Notes: generated by a model not told the origin, from the sequence alone. A DNA stretch of 64,000 nucleotides from Granulicella rosea (GCF_900188085.1 NZ_FZOU01000013.1:1-64000), one strand, 5' to 3'; counted from the stretch's first letter, positions 33,843 through 44,802 are shown. A program made the numbers and translations.

Positions 33843-36482
33843 ATGCGAATCAGCACGATGTTCTTCCGATGCAGCGCGCTCTTCCTGATGGCCGTCCTCT
33901 TTCTGGGCTTGGCACCTGCTGCACGTGCGGCGGCGGGCAACACCGCGCTGAAGATCTATGAGGTCGCCGGCGCCGGCGCGCTCTCGGGCGCAACGTATCG
34001 ACAGGACACGATCATCCTCTTCAACCCCACCGCGGCCACGATCGCCTGCGCTACCTGCGCGGTCCAGACGCACAGCGGCACGAGCAACACGGCTGCGTGG
34101 ACGGTGTACAAGCTGCCCAGCTTCTCCATCCCGGCCGGCGGCTTCTACATGATCTCCGGCAGCTCGGTCAGCCTTGCGACGTACGGCAGCGTGGCGCCGA
34201 TTCCGTACGACTACGAGCTTCAGACGATCGAGCTGGGTACGACGCCGCCCACGACCCAGAATATTCTCAGCAGCACCGTCGGCGTCGTTGCGCTGACCAA
34301 CACGCAGACCGCGCTGACCGCAAGCTCGGCCAGCGCCTGCGGTACGGGCACGCAGCTTCTGGACATGGTCGGCTATGGCTCGAACGTCGCGCTGAATACG
34401 TCGACCACCGCGACCCCGGCCACCTGCTACTCCGGCTCCGGCGCCGCGTACTACGACGGAAGCACGGCCTATGGACGCCAGCTCGGCGTGACGCGCAAGA
34501 ACAGGTGCATCGACACCGCCGACAACCTGAACGACTTCGTCAACCTGCCGCCGACCTTCTTCAACTCGACGTCGACACCAACGCCCTGCCCCGGCGGCAC
34601 GCAGTTGAGCGCAGCCGTCTCCGCGACGCCGACGAACCCGGTGGTGGGCGGGTCGGTTACCTTCAAAGCTGTCGTCACGCCGGCGACCCAGCCATCGAGC
34701 GCCGGCATCACCGCTACGCTGGACTTCAACACGCCCTACTATGGCGGAACGACGCTGCCGATGTACGACGATGGCACCCACGGCGACGTGACCGCGGGCG
34801 ACGGCGTCTATACCCTCACGACGACCGTGCCTTCGACCACGGCCTCGGGCTTCGTCTATCCCGCCGACGTCACGGTCAACGACCTGGCAGGCGATAGCTA
34901 CACGGGCACAACGCCGCTCAACGTAGGCGGTGTGAACAACGGACTCACGGCAGGGAACAACAGCCTGCGCATCATCGCGTGGTATGGCGCGGGCAATCTA
35001 TCGAAGTCCGAGTACGGCCGCGACACGGTCATCCTCTTCAACCCAACGGCCGCGGCGATCTCGATCAACGGCTGGTCGCTCCAGACCGGAGGCTCGACCG
35101 GCGCCTTCACGACCGTGTACGACCTGCCCAACGCAACCATACCTTCCGGGGGATACTTCGCCATCGCGGGCAGCGGGGTCAACTATATCTCGAGCGCAGG
35201 CTGCGTCAGCGCGGTCTGCAATCTCAACTATGCTTACGACTACCAGTTGAAGACGGTGGAAGGGACCGAGACGGACACGGACAACGACCTGAGCAGCACG
35301 GCAGTCACCGTCGCGCTGGCCAACACGACGACGGCTCTCGGTAGCGGCTGCCCGTCCACCTCCGCGCATCTCGTCGATCTCGTCGGTGTAGGCGCCGCGG
35401 ACGGCAGCTCGCCAGTGACCTGCTACGCGGGAAGCAGCTATGCGACGTATACGCCCGCGACCACGAACGGCGTGGCGACGAACATCAACGGCATCGTCTA
35501 TGCCTACGCCACGGTGCGCAAGAACAAGTGCGGCAACAGCTTCGACAATGCCAACGACTTCATGCTGGGCTTCATCAACTTCGCCAACTCCACCACCACG
35601 CCGGACCCCTGTCCGTTGGGCAACCAGATGTCGGTGACGACCGCAGCCGCGACGCCTGCGACCGTCGGCATTCTGGATCCGGTCACCTTCACGACCAGCG
35701 TCACGCCGGCGACGAATCCGGCCAGCACCAGCATCGCCGTCACGGCCGATCTCTCGAACCTTGGACTCTCGGCGGTCTCGCCGTTCTACGACGATGGAAC
35801 GCATGGCGACAAGACCGCGGGCGACGGCGTTTACAGCCTTTCGACCGCCGCAACCAGTGGCGCGATCGGCACGGTGACCGGGCTGATCGTCAGCGCGAAG
35901 GATGCGCAGGGCAATCTCGCGCAGAACGTCATCCCGTTCGTACTCCAGGCAGGCACCTTCACCATGACGACGCCCACTGCCAGCGGCGCCATCGCGGCCG
36001 GCGGCGTGCTTACCTTCCCGATCACGATCGCGGGTCAGCATGGCTATGGCGGCGTGCTGAACATCACCTGCACGGGCTCGCCGAATGCGAACACGCTGGG
36101 TGTTCCGATCAGCACGCAGTGCGTCTCCACGCCGTCGGAGTTGACGCTAGCGAACGATGGCACGGCCACGATCTCATTGGCGATCGCGACGGGTACGACT
36201 TACTCGGCGGGCCTGTTCTCGGGGCCGCTTGGGTTCGGGCTGATCGGCCTGCTCTCCATCGGTCTGCTGACCGTCGGTGTGTGGCGGCGCAAGCATCTGG
36301 TCTCCGCGGGGCTGTTCGCGGTGCTTCTACTGATGACGCTGAACACCACGGCCTGCGGCAAGAATGGCGGGCTCGGGAATACCGCCGCTGCGCCTGGAAC
36401 CTACACCTATGTGGTGACGGCGACGGACTCGAACATCGCTACTGTCACGAACTCCCTGACCTTCACGATCACGGTGCAGTAA
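33843..36482 (+). CDS. Secreted protein with two lamin-tail domains
   Basis: An 879-residue exported protein with a signal peptide ending near PAARA. Two lamin-tail-like units (about 30-260 and 375-590) share RDTIILFNPTAA and RKNKCGNSFDNANDF type segments. Each is followed by a beta-sandwich ending DDGTHGDxTAGDGVY, the choice-of-anchor X type. Near residue 805 a hydrophobic stretch (FGLIGLLSIGLLTVGVW) followed by RRK looks like a membrane or sorting segment, yet about 60 more residues follow, including TTACGKNG. GGAGG precedes the chosen ATG. Function is unknown; surface adhesion or glycan binding is plausible. Confidence 0.72.
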   Translation: MRISTMFFRCSALFLMAVLFLGLAPAARAAAGNTALKIYEVAGAGALSGATYRQDTIILFNPTAATIACATCAVQTHSGTSNTAAWTVYKLPSFSIPAGGFYMISGSSVSLATYGSVAPIPYDYELQTIELGTTPPTTQNILSSTVGVVALTNTQTALTASSASACGTGTQLLDMVGYGSNVALNTSTTATPATCYSGSGAAYYDGSTAYGRQLGVTRKNRCIDTADNLNDFVNLPPTFFNSTSTPTPCPGGTQLSAAVSATPTNPVVGGSVTFKAVVTPATQPSSAGITATLDFNTPYYGGTTLPMYDDGTHGDVTAGDGVYTLTTTVPSTTASGFVYPADVTVNDLAGDSYTGTTPLNVGGVNNGLTAGNNSLRIIAWYGAGNLSKSEYGRDTVILFNPTAAAISINGWSLQTGGSTGAFTTVYDLPNATIPSGGYFAIAGSGVNYISSAGCVSAVCNLNYAYDYQLKTVEGTETDTDNDLSSTAVTVALANTTTALGSGCPSTSAHLVDLVGVGAADGSSPVTCYAGSSYATYTPATTNGVATNINGIVYAYATVRKNKCGNSFDNANDFMLGFINFANSTTTPDPCPLGNQMSVTTAAATPATVGILDPVTFTTSVTPATNPASTSIAVTADLSNLGLSAVSPFYDDGTHGDKTAGDGVYSLSTAATSGAIGTVTGLIVSAKDAQGNLAQNVIPFVLQAGTFTMTTPTASGAIAAGGVLTFPITIAGQHGYGGVLNITCTGSPNANTLGVPISTQCVSTPSELTLANDGTATISLAIATGTTYSAGLFSGPLGFGLIGLLSIGLLTVGVWRRKHLVSAGLFAVLLLMTLNTTACGKNGGLGNTAAAPGTYTYVVTATDSNIATVTNSLTFTITVQ

Positions 36483-36520
36483 GGCCCGCACAGAACCACG
36501 AACTCTTTGAGGATGACGCA

Positions 36521-38701
36521 ATGCAGTGGAAGAATCGCAGGGCCTATGTTCGTTCAGCAATCGCCGGTCTGACTGCCATGACCGCAGCCATGCTTGCAGG
36601 CTGTGGAGTCTACCAATCGACGGCCTCGACCAACTACACCGCGCCCATCGTGCTGCAGGGGCAGGTCTTCGCGGGCCGCAACTACATGCCCGGCGCGACG
36701 GTGAACGTCTATGCGACACAGCCGAATGGCGTGGCGTCGGGCGGCTCGTATACCGGCACGGCCAAGCTGCTCGCGAGCACGACGTCCAATGCAACCGGCG
36801 GCTGGAGCCTCTCGGGCATTAGCTGCAACAGTCCCGATCAGTTGTATGTGACGGCGTTTGGAGGCGTTCCGTATCCCTCCGGCTCGCTCACGACCAACCT
36901 GGTCAATAACCCGAACTCGCTGATGATGACGGCGATCGGCGACTGCTCCATCCTCACCTCGGCCTCGTCCACGCTCAACGTGACAGGCGTCGTGACCAAT
37001 GAGGCCTCGACCGTCGCGGCGGTGTGGGCGCTGCGGAACTTCATCAGCATCAACGGCACGACTGTCAATGTAACCAGTTCAGCTACAAATTATGGCGGCG
37101 CCAATGGCGTGGGCGGCGCGGGCCACTTCGCGGGACTGGCGCATGCCTTCTTGAACGCCAACAATATCTCACCTTACAAGCTCGGTAACTTCGTGCAATA
37201 TACGGGCGGCGTCGATGGCGCGGCACAGGGTGGCCTCGTGCCCGTGCAGGAGTTGAACTCGCTGGCCTATGCGCAGTATCTCTGCACGATCGGCAGCGAC
37301 GGCACATCGCCGGGCAGCTTTACCTACTGCAATACGCTTTATCAACTGGCGACGCCGCCGGGCGGCAGCGCTCCCGCGAACAGCCTGCAGGCGATGTGGA
37401 ACATTGCTCGTTATCCCGGCAACAACGCGGCCGCGATTCTTACCTTCACTCTCACGCCGATTCCGCTCTCGGGTCAGACGACCTCGCAGCAGATCAACGC
37501 GGGCGTGTATGTTCCGGCGCTTACGAGTGCGGGCACGGCAGGCTCGGGGGGCGCCATCGACTGGAGCGTGGCGATCTACTACCTGCCGGGTTATGGCGCG
37601 ACCTCCACCGGCCAGGGTTCGGCCTATCCGCAGTTCGTGACCATCGATGCAAACGACGATGTCTTCTTCTCGAACCCGAGCGGTTCATCGAGCACGCAGG
37701 GCAACGTGATCGCACTGACGAGCGCCGGGCAAAGCCTATGGACCTCCCCCACGGATACGACCAATCTGACGATTCCGCGCGACATCGCCGCCGACGCCAG
37801 CGGTCACATCTGGGTCACGAACGGCGGCGTGACCGCGGCCTCTTCCTTCGTGCAGGAGTTGAATGCAAATACCGGCGCGGTCGTTCAGAACTATGCCTCC
37901 ACTGCAACGAACCTTTTCGGCGTAGCGGTCGACTCGCTCGGCAATGTCTGGTACGACGCCAACACGACGACAGGACAGAACCTGCATGAGCTTGCGCTCA
38001 ACGGCTCGACTTACTCCGAAGCGACCTTCGCCGTGCCGCCCTCTTCAACGACAGCAACACTGACGCAGCTTCGCCCGGACAGCAACAACAATATCTGGGT
38101 GAATGGTTATAACGCATCAAATTCACAGGCGCTGTACTTCCCAAACACCGGAACCGCGGCGGCGCCTGCATATGCCAAAGGTCTTGTGCCAACAACGTTG
38201 CCGGGCGGTTCCGCGAGTTACGGCATTGTCCCCGATGCAAGCGGCAACGCCTACTCCGCAAGCAACGGCACGGGCAGCGGCATCTTCAAGACTACTGTTG
38301 CCGGTAGCGGCTCTTCGGCGGTGCTCAGTGCCGCGAGCGTGGCTGCGAATCCTGCGACGGCCTCACGGTATCTCGACATCGACGGCGCGGGCTCTATCTG
38401 GTATCTCGACAATGCAACCGGCACGTACCTGTATCAATACATCCCGTCGACGAACACGACCAACGCGTATTACTCCTGCTATAACGCCGGCACGACGACA
38501 GGCACCGGCACGGCTACCAGTACGGTGCAGACCTGCACGACCGGCATGAGTACAAAGCTGGACCTTGCCGTCGACTCCAGCGGTACGGTGTGGGTCGCAA
38601 GCTATGGCAACTCCGGCGGCGGACGCATGGTGCAGATCCTCGGCCTGGCCGCGCCGACCGTGCCCTTGAAGGCCCTGGGCAAGCCGGGCGTCATGCCATA
38701 A
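36521..38701 (+). CDS. NHL-type propeller lipoprotein
   Basis: A 726-residue lipoprotein with lipobox AAMLAGC near residue 28, a carboxypeptidase-regulatory-like segment (IVLQGQVFAGRNYMPGATV), a helical middle and a C-terminal propeller made of NHL/Vgb-like blades (DIAADASGHIWVTNGG, VAVDSLGNVWYDANT, AVDSSGTVWVASYG). It ends in the complete tail ILGLAAPTVPLKALG. It resembles the lipoprotein at 12934, which lacks that tail. It follows the lamin-tail gene by 38 bases and precedes the TonB receptor, so a shared transcript is likely. No enzymatic motif is seen. Confidence 0.75.
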   Translation: MQWKNRRAYVRSAIAGLTAMTAAMLAGCGVYQSTASTNYTAPIVLQGQVFAGRNYMPGATVNVYATQPNGVASGGSYTGTAKLLASTTSNATGGWSLSGISCNSPDQLYVTAFGGVPYPSGSLTTNLVNNPNSLMMTAIGDCSILTSASSTLNVTGVVTNEASTVAAVWALRNFISINGTTVNVTSSATNYGGANGVGGAGHFAGLAHAFLNANNISPYKLGNFVQYTGGVDGAAQGGLVPVQELNSLAYAQYLCTIGSDGTSPGSFTYCNTLYQLATPPGGSAPANSLQAMWNIARYPGNNAAAILTFTLTPIPLSGQTTSQQINAGVYVPALTSAGTAGSGGAIDWSVAIYYLPGYGATSTGQGSAYPQFVTIDANDDVFFSNPSGSSSTQGNVIALTSAGQSLWTSPTDTTNLTIPRDIAADASGHIWVTNGGVTAASSFVQELNANTGAVVQNYASTATNLFGVAVDSLGNVWYDANTTTGQNLHELALNGSTYSEATFAVPPSSTTATLTQLRPDSNNNIWVNGYNASNSQALYFPNTGTAAAPAYAKGLVPTTLPGGSASYGIVPDASGNAYSASNGTGSGIFKTTVAGSGSSAVLSAASVAANPATASRYLDIDGAGSIWYLDNATGTYLYQYIPSTNTTNAYYSCYNAGTTTGTGTATSTVQTCTTGMSTKLDLAVDSSGTVWVASYGNSGGGRMVQILGLAAPTVPLKALGKPGVMP

Positions 38702-38776
38702 GCTCACAGCCTGATTGAAAGCATCCGCACCACCTATCTACCTTTCGCTCTGCTTGAATATTGGAGGCACATCGTT

Positions 38777-41700
38777 ATGCGATTCACCAGACTGCTCTCG
38801 CTGGCATTGATACTACTAGTTCTCTTCACAGGCAGGGGCTATGCTCAGTTCGAGACGGCTTCCATCGTTGGACGCGTCATGGACCAGACCGGCGCGATGC
38901 TGGTCGGCGCCAGGGTCACTGTAACCAATGTAGATACAAATGTCGCGGTAAGTCGCGTGACGGATAAGTCGGGCGAGTATGTCGTTCCCGCACTCAGCGT
39001 CGGCGTCTATCGCGTGGTCGCCAGCATGGACGGCTTCAACGAAGCGATCACCGAGAACGTACATCTGAAGGTCGGCACCAACCAGGAGATCAACCTGAAG
39101 CTGGGCATCGGCAGCAAGCAGTCGGTCACGGTCGAATCGGGTGAGTTGACGCTCGAGACCGAGACCAGCCAGAGACAGCAGATCGTCACCGACGACACGC
39201 TTGGATCGTTCCCGCTGTTGAACATGAATTACAGCGATCTGATCCAGCTCTCGGTCGGTGTGACCCAGGATGCGGCGGGACAGGATCTCGGCACCAGCAG
39301 CGTCGTGCGCGAAGGCTCGTATAACATCAACGGTCAGCGTTCGACCTATAACAACTTCCTGCTGGACGGTATCGACAACAACGCGCACGGCACCTCGAAC
39401 CAGGGCTTTTCGAACCAGGTTATCAACCCATCACAGTACGACCTTTCACAGTTCTCGATCGTGACCACTTTGCCGGCTGCCGAGTATGGTCGTTCGGCGG
39501 GCGGCACCATCAACGTTGTTGTGAAACAGGGCACCAACAAGCTGCACGGCATGCTGTATGAATCGCTCCGCAACACCATCATGGATGCGAATGGCTTCTT
39601 CAAGGCCAGCAGCGACTCTGGCGCCTCGACCCGCACGACTTTGAATCGTAACCAGTTTGGCGGCAATATCGGCGGACCTATCCTGCGCGATAAGATCTTT
39701 TTCTTCGCCGACTACGAGGGTCTGCGCCAGGTGCGGCAGGTCGTCAATCAATCCAATATCTTCAAGCTCAGCGACCATCAGTTGATCGCCTCACCGAATG
39801 CGACTGCCAACACTACGACCGTGCTGAACCCGTTCACCGGAGAGACCTACGCGGCGGATCGTCCCCTGCCGCGCAACGTACTTTCGCCCATTGCGCTGGC
39901 TATTCTAGACGCGTTCCCGCTGCCGAATAACAACGGCGCCGGCGCGGCTTCCATCTCAAGCAACTGGTCCGTGCTGCAGCGCTTCCTCAACAGCTATGAC
40001 AAGGAGGACGTTCGCATCGACGCGCACTGGACGCCGCGCATGTCGAGCTTCGTACGTCTTAGCCAGTCGAAGGAGCACGACCTCGACGGCGCCGTTCTGC
40101 CCGAGCCTCTCGGCGGCGGCAATGGATACTTCCGCACCATCAATCAGCAGTTGGCGCTCGGCCTGACGCGACAGATTGGAAACACGCAACTGCTGGAGGC
40201 GCGCCTCGGCGTCTCGTACACCAAGGGCGGCAAGGATCCGCTCTCGCTCGACGACCCACGCACCTTTGGCGTGCAGGGGCTCCCGACCGATCCGCGTGTG
40301 GGTGGGGGGCTTACCTCGCTTGCACTCAGCGGATACTCCGGGATTGGCCGCCAGGCGACTAATCCGCAGTGGCAATATCCCTTCTTTCTCAATCCGAAGG
40401 CGACTTACTCGAAGTTAGTCGGCCGGCACAACATCAAGACGGGTTATGAGTTCTCGTACCTGCGGCAGATTGTGCAGGATGTGAACCCGATCGATGGGCA
40501 GATGTCCTTCGAAAGCTCCTTCACGGGTTATACGATCAGCGACTTTCTCTTCGGCGTCCCGAATGAGATCGATCTTACTAACTTCTATGTCGCGCACATT
40601 CGCCAGGGCGGCCACTCCGCCTTCGTGCAGGACGACTGGAAGGTCTTGTCGAAGTTGACGCTGAACCTTGGCGTTCGCTACGAGTATGCGTCTCACTTCT
40701 ATGAGAAGGATAGCCGCCTGTCCAACTTCGATCCCGCCACGACACCTTACACGGGCCAGTTGATCCGCGCCGCCGCATCCGGTTCGGCTTATCGGAAGCA
40801 GCTTATCAATCCGGACCTCAACGACTTCATGCCACGCTTCGGCTTTGCTTACTCGCCGTCCACGAAGCTTGTGGTTCATGGCGGCTATGGCATCGGCTAT
40901 GTCCACTACTCGCGCTCCGGCGAAGCCGACAACCTGGCGATCAACGGACCGCAGGTGAACGCCGCCGTGTACAACCAGGTGCCCAAGTATTTCAAGACCG
41001 CGAACGTCAAGACCTCGCCGACCTTCTTCACGCTGGATCAGGGCTATCCGCAGGGCATGGCCTCGCCGGCGAACTTCAATCTTTTTACTTCGACCGTGAA
41101 GTGGATTCCACGCAACTATGTGGACCCTTATGTGCAGAGCTGGTACATCGGCATTCAGACCGCGATCGGCAAGGATCGCCTCATCGATATCGCCTATGTC
41201 GGCAACCATGGCGTGAAGCTGCAGGAAGTAGGCACTTACAATCAACGCAACCCGGCCTTGGGTATCGACCCGGTCTCAGGCTACTTCGCGCGGCCCTATA
41301 GCAACATCGGCGATGTGTCCGAGACCTTCAACGGCGGCATGGAGGAGTACAACGGACTGCAGGCGCGGTTCGAGCAAAAGAACTATCACGGTCTTTGGAT
41401 TCTCAACGCATTCACCTGGTCACGCGACTTCGCGAACGTGGGCGATCCCTTGACGTCTTCGCGCGGCTTCTCCGGCAGCCCGCAGGACTACTATGCGAAG
41501 CAGGGCAACGACTATGGCCCTTCGCAGTATGATCTTCCGATCGTCAACATCACCTCCGTCAGTTGGAAGCTGCCCCTGGGACAGAACGGCATGCTCTTCC
41601 GCAACGCCGGCGCCACGTTGAACAACCTCATCAGCGGCTGGCAGGTTACGGCTTACAACCAGTTCCACTCAGGGGTTCCACTGACGCCGACTTTCACGCC

Positions 41701-42196
41701 CAGCGGCTTTCAGGAGCTGTCGAACTCCGGCGGCGTGCAGTACCGCACCTTCCTGGCCAACGGCTTCACCGCCAGGCAGGCGAAGCAGCGGTTGCATATT
41801 CCCGGCCATCCTGAGGCCGCCTTCTGCGACACCGTCTATGCCGCGGAGTATGGTTGCACGGTTGCGTTCGCGACCACGAATCCCAACCCGGTGACAAATC
41901 CAACCAGCGACACGGCCAACTGGTCCAACACCAGCGCCGATCCACGCGGCAACGTCGGCAACGGCTTTCTGCGCAGCGACTCGTTCGACGAGCTGGATGC
42001 ATCGGTCAACAAGAGCTTTCAACTGCCCTGGCAGCATCTGCGCCTTGAGTTCCGCGGCCAGTTCTACAACGTGTTGAACAAGACCAACTTCACTCCGCCG
42101 AGCACGACCTCCTGCTGCTCGACCTCTTTCGGACGAATCACCAGCACCTATGGACCGGGACGCATCGGCCAGGTGCAGGGCATCCTTCGCTTCTAG
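38777..42196 (+). CDS. Oar-like TonB-dependent receptor
   Basis: An 1139-residue outer-membrane protein with a signal peptide ending near GRGYAQ. A carboxypeptidase-regulatory-like domain (ASIVGRVMDQTGAMLVGARV, about 27-110) is followed by a plug with NINGQRSTYNNFLLDGIDN and EYGRSAGGTINVVVKQGTN, then a large beta-barrel to GRIGQVQGILRF at the C terminus. This is the Oar type abundant in acidobacteria, often linked to import or surface display of large ligands. It lies between the lipoprotein and phospholipase C genes. The ligand is unknown. Confidence 0.9.
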   Translation: MRFTRLLSLALILLVLFTGRGYAQFETASIVGRVMDQTGAMLVGARVTVTNVDTNVAVSRVTDKSGEYVVPALSVGVYRVVASMDGFNEAITENVHLKVGTNQEINLKLGIGSKQSVTVESGELTLETETSQRQQIVTDDTLGSFPLLNMNYSDLIQLSVGVTQDAAGQDLGTSSVVREGSYNINGQRSTYNNFLLDGIDNNAHGTSNQGFSNQVINPSQYDLSQFSIVTTLPAAEYGRSAGGTINVVVKQGTNKLHGMLYESLRNTIMDANGFFKASSDSGASTRTTLNRNQFGGNIGGPILRDKIFFFADYEGLRQVRQVVNQSNIFKLSDHQLIASPNATANTTTVLNPFTGETYAADRPLPRNVLSPIALAILDAFPLPNNNGAGAASISSNWSVLQRFLNSYDKEDVRIDAHWTPRMSSFVRLSQSKEHDLDGAVLPEPLGGGNGYFRTINQQLALGLTRQIGNTQLLEARLGVSYTKGGKDPLSLDDPRTFGVQGLPTDPRVGGGLTSLALSGYSGIGRQATNPQWQYPFFLNPKATYSKLVGRHNIKTGYEFSYLRQIVQDVNPIDGQMSFESSFTGYTISDFLFGVPNEIDLTNFYVAHIRQGGHSAFVQDDWKVLSKLTLNLGVRYEYASHFYEKDSRLSNFDPATTPYTGQLIRAAASGSAYRKQLINPDLNDFMPRFGFAYSPSTKLVVHGGYGIGYVHYSRSGEADNLAINGPQVNAAVYNQVPKYFKTANVKTSPTFFTLDQGYPQGMASPANFNLFTSTVKWIPRNYVDPYVQSWYIGIQTAIGKDRLIDIAYVGNHGVKLQEVGTYNQRNPALGIDPVSGYFARPYSNIGDVSETFNGGMEEYNGLQARFEQKNYHGLWILNAFTWSRDFANVGDPLTSSRGFSGSPQDYYAKQGNDYGPSQYDLPIVNITSVSWKLPLGQNGMLFRNAGATLNNLISGWQVTAYNQFHSGVPLTPTFTPSGFQELSNSGGVQYRTFLANGFTARQAKQRLHIPGHPEAAFCDTVYAAEYGCTVAFATTNPNPVTNPTSDTANWSNTSADPRGNVGNGFLRSDSFDELDASVNKSFQLPWQHLRLEFRGQFYNVLNKTNFTPPSTTSCCSTSFGRITSTYGPGRIGQVQGILRF

Positions 42197-42224
42197 AACA
42201 GACATCGGCGCCACGGGAGACTTT

Positions 42225-44753
42225 ATGCAGACAAGACGAGATTTTTTGAAGAAGGCATCGATGCTGGCCGGTGCGGCCGGCTTTGCCGCAGGCGTGCCAG
42301 AGGCCGTGCAACGCGCATTCGCGATTGAACCAACGCCCGGCAGCACATGGAAGGACGCAGAGCATGTCGTCATTCTGATGCAGGAGAATCGCTCGTTCGA
42401 CCATGCGCTTGGAACGCTGCAAGGCGTTCGCGGCTTCAACGATCCGCGCGCGATTCGCCAGGCCAATGGCAACTCGATCTTCCTGCAGACGGATCTTTCG
42501 GGCGCCACCTACGCGCCGTGGCGGCTCGATATCAAGGACACCCGCATCACGTGGATGGGCTCGATTCCGCACTCGCGCAACAGTCAGGTGGACGCATGGA
42601 ATCACGGCCACCATAATGCATGGATCGACTCGAAGCAGTCCAGCAATCCCGACTATCGCGATGTGCCGATCACGATGGGGCACTACACGCGCGAGGACAT
42701 TCCGTTCTACTACGCGCTGGCCGACGCCTTCACCGTATGCGATCAGAACTACTGTGGCGCGATGACGAGCACGACGCCCAATCGTTCGTTGATGTGGACC
42801 GGCACCGTGCGCGATGAGCAGAACACAAAGTCGAAGGTCTACATGCGCAACCCCGAGTTCAGCGGCTCGCGTCTGAAGTGGAAGACCTATCCAGAGCGGC
42901 TCACCGAGGCGGGCGTCTCGTGGAGCATCTATCAGAACGAGGTCAATGCCGTCTCCATGCCTACCGAGGCGCATGAGTGGCTGGGCAATGTCGGCAATGT
43001 GATCGAAAGCTTCAGCGCCTTCAATGTACATCTTTCGACCGGCAGCACGAAGAAGCTGCAAGCCCGCATCAAGGCCGCGAAGGAAGAGCTTGCGGAGCTG
43101 CAGCAGAAGCCCGTCGACCCAACCATGAAGGACGACCAGCTTGCCGCAATCAAAAGCAAGCAGGACGACCTGAAAGCGCTCGAAGAGCAGTTGCAGCACG
43201 GCGGCTCGCTCGCCGATCTTCCTCCGCTTCAGCAGGAGCTGCATCGTCGCGCCTTCGTCGTCAACTCAGGCGATCCCGATTATCATTCGCTCGAATCGAT
43301 CTCCTATGAAGACGGTGGACGCACGGAGAAGATGGCTGTACCCAAGGGCGATGTCCTTCACCAGTTCCGCAAAGACGTCAACGAGAACACGCTGCCCGCC
43401 GTATCCTGGCTCGTGCCTCCGGGCAAGTTCAGCGATCATCCCTCGCACCCCTGGTATGGCGCCTGGTATCTGTCCGAGGTGATGGACATCCTGACCAGGA
43501 GCCCGGAGGTGTGGAAGAAAACCATCTTCATCCTTACCTACGATGAGAACGATGGCTACTTCGATCATGGTGTCTCCTACGTCGCGGCCGATCCGCACAA
43601 CCGCGCCACGGGTCGCGCCTCGGAGGGCGTCGATACCGGTATCGAGTACAGTTATTATCCCGATGAGCTGGCGCAGAACGTGAAGCCTGCCGATGCGCGC
43701 AGCGGACCCATCGGTCTTGGCTTCCGTGTCCCGATGATCGTTGCATCCCCCTGGAGCCGTGGCGGATGGGTCAACTCGCAGCTCTTCGACCAGACCTCCA
43801 CCCTGCAATTCCTCGAGATGTTTATCGAGGCGAAGCAGGGCAAGACCGTGAAGGAGACCAACCTCAGCGAGTTTCGTCGCACGATCTGCGGCGATCTCAC
43901 TTCGGTGTTTCGGCCCGCGGACAACACCGTGGCGCCGTTGCCGTTTCTCGATCGCGATCAGTTCGTCGCAGGCATTCAGCGCGCAAAAAACAAGGAAGTG
44001 CCATCGAACTATAAGAAGCTCACGGCGAAGCAGGTGGAGGAGTATAACCGTCATGCTCATCGCGCCGCGGGCGCCGCCACGCAGGAGCCCGGCATCCGTC
44101 CCGCCTCCGCGCTGCCCTATGAGATGTACTGCGAGGGCACGCTCAACACGGAGCAAAAGACCTTTAGCCTCGCCATGCGCGCGGGCAACCATGTGCATGG
44201 CTCCCGCAGCGCCGGCGCGCCGTTCAACGTCTATCTGCGGAACACGGCGATGAGCAGCGGGGTCGCTGCCCGCGGCGACAAGAACCAGAACATGCTCGTC
44301 GCTACCTATGCTGTAAAGGCAGGCGATACTCTGACGGAACGCTTCCCGCTGCAGTTGTTCGCGGATAGTGGCTACGAGATCGAGGTGCATGGACCCAATG
44401 GCTTCTATCGTGCATTCCAGGGCAGTGCCCTGGCGCCTTCGCCGGTCGCGGTCAGCTGTGTGTATGAAGGCGGAGCGCAGGGTCTGACCGGCAATGTGCA
44501 GGCGCATGTGAAGAATATATCGACGCGATCCATCATCGTGACCGTGGAGGATAACTCCTACAAGACAGGCGCGCAGACGAAGGAGATTGCCGCCGGACAG
44601 CAGGCGCTCGTGTCGGTTCCGGCGGCGAAGTCGCACGGATGGTACGACATCACGGTGCGGGCCAAGGGAGTTCATGCGACCACACGCTACGCGGGTCGCG
44701 TGGAGACGGGACGGAGCAGCTACACCGATCCGTTGATGGGCCAGGCGATCTAA
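42225..44753 (+). CDS. Exported phospholipase C (PlcC/PlcN type)
   Basis: An 842-residue phosphoesterase with a Tat motif (QTRRDFLKKA). The catalytic start HVVILMQENRSFDHALG and SWSIYQNEV, PAVSWLVPPGKFSDHP and ILTYDENDGYFDHG match bacterial phospholipase C of the acid-phosphatase superfamily. Two C-terminal beta domains of the type found in these enzymes follow. A charged coiled-coil-like insert (about residues 280-325) separates the halves of the catalytic domain. CGGGAG precedes the ATG; the gap to the TonB receptor stop is 28 bases. It would cleave phospholipids or other phosphodiesters outside the cytoplasm, perhaps for phosphate. Confidence 0.88.
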   Translation: MQTRRDFLKKASMLAGAAGFAAGVPEAVQRAFAIEPTPGSTWKDAEHVVILMQENRSFDHALGTLQGVRGFNDPRAIRQANGNSIFLQTDLSGATYAPWRLDIKDTRITWMGSIPHSRNSQVDAWNHGHHNAWIDSKQSSNPDYRDVPITMGHYTREDIPFYYALADAFTVCDQNYCGAMTSTTPNRSLMWTGTVRDEQNTKSKVYMRNPEFSGSRLKWKTYPERLTEAGVSWSIYQNEVNAVSMPTEAHEWLGNVGNVIESFSAFNVHLSTGSTKKLQARIKAAKEELAELQQKPVDPTMKDDQLAAIKSKQDDLKALEEQLQHGGSLADLPPLQQELHRRAFVVNSGDPDYHSLESISYEDGGRTEKMAVPKGDVLHQFRKDVNENTLPAVSWLVPPGKFSDHPSHPWYGAWYLSEVMDILTRSPEVWKKTIFILTYDENDGYFDHGVSYVAADPHNRATGRASEGVDTGIEYSYYPDELAQNVKPADARSGPIGLGFRVPMIVASPWSRGGWVNSQLFDQTSTLQFLEMFIEAKQGKTVKETNLSEFRRTICGDLTSVFRPADNTVAPLPFLDRDQFVAGIQRAKNKEVPSNYKKLTAKQVEEYNRHAHRAAGAATQEPGIRPASALPYEMYCEGTLNTEQKTFSLAMRAGNHVHGSRSAGAPFNVYLRNTAMSSGVAARGDKNQNMLVATYAVKAGDTLTERFPLQLFADSGYEIEVHGPNGFYRAFQGSALAPSPVAVSCVYEGGAQGLTGNVQAHVKNISTRSIIVTVEDNSYKTGAQTKEIAAGQQALVSVPAAKSHGWYDITVRAKGVHATTRYAGRVETGRSSYTDPLMGQAI

Positions 44754-44802
44754 CTTCATGCAGCGAGCGTAGCGCAACCTTGTCTTCATCCCGGGAGTTC
44801 TC

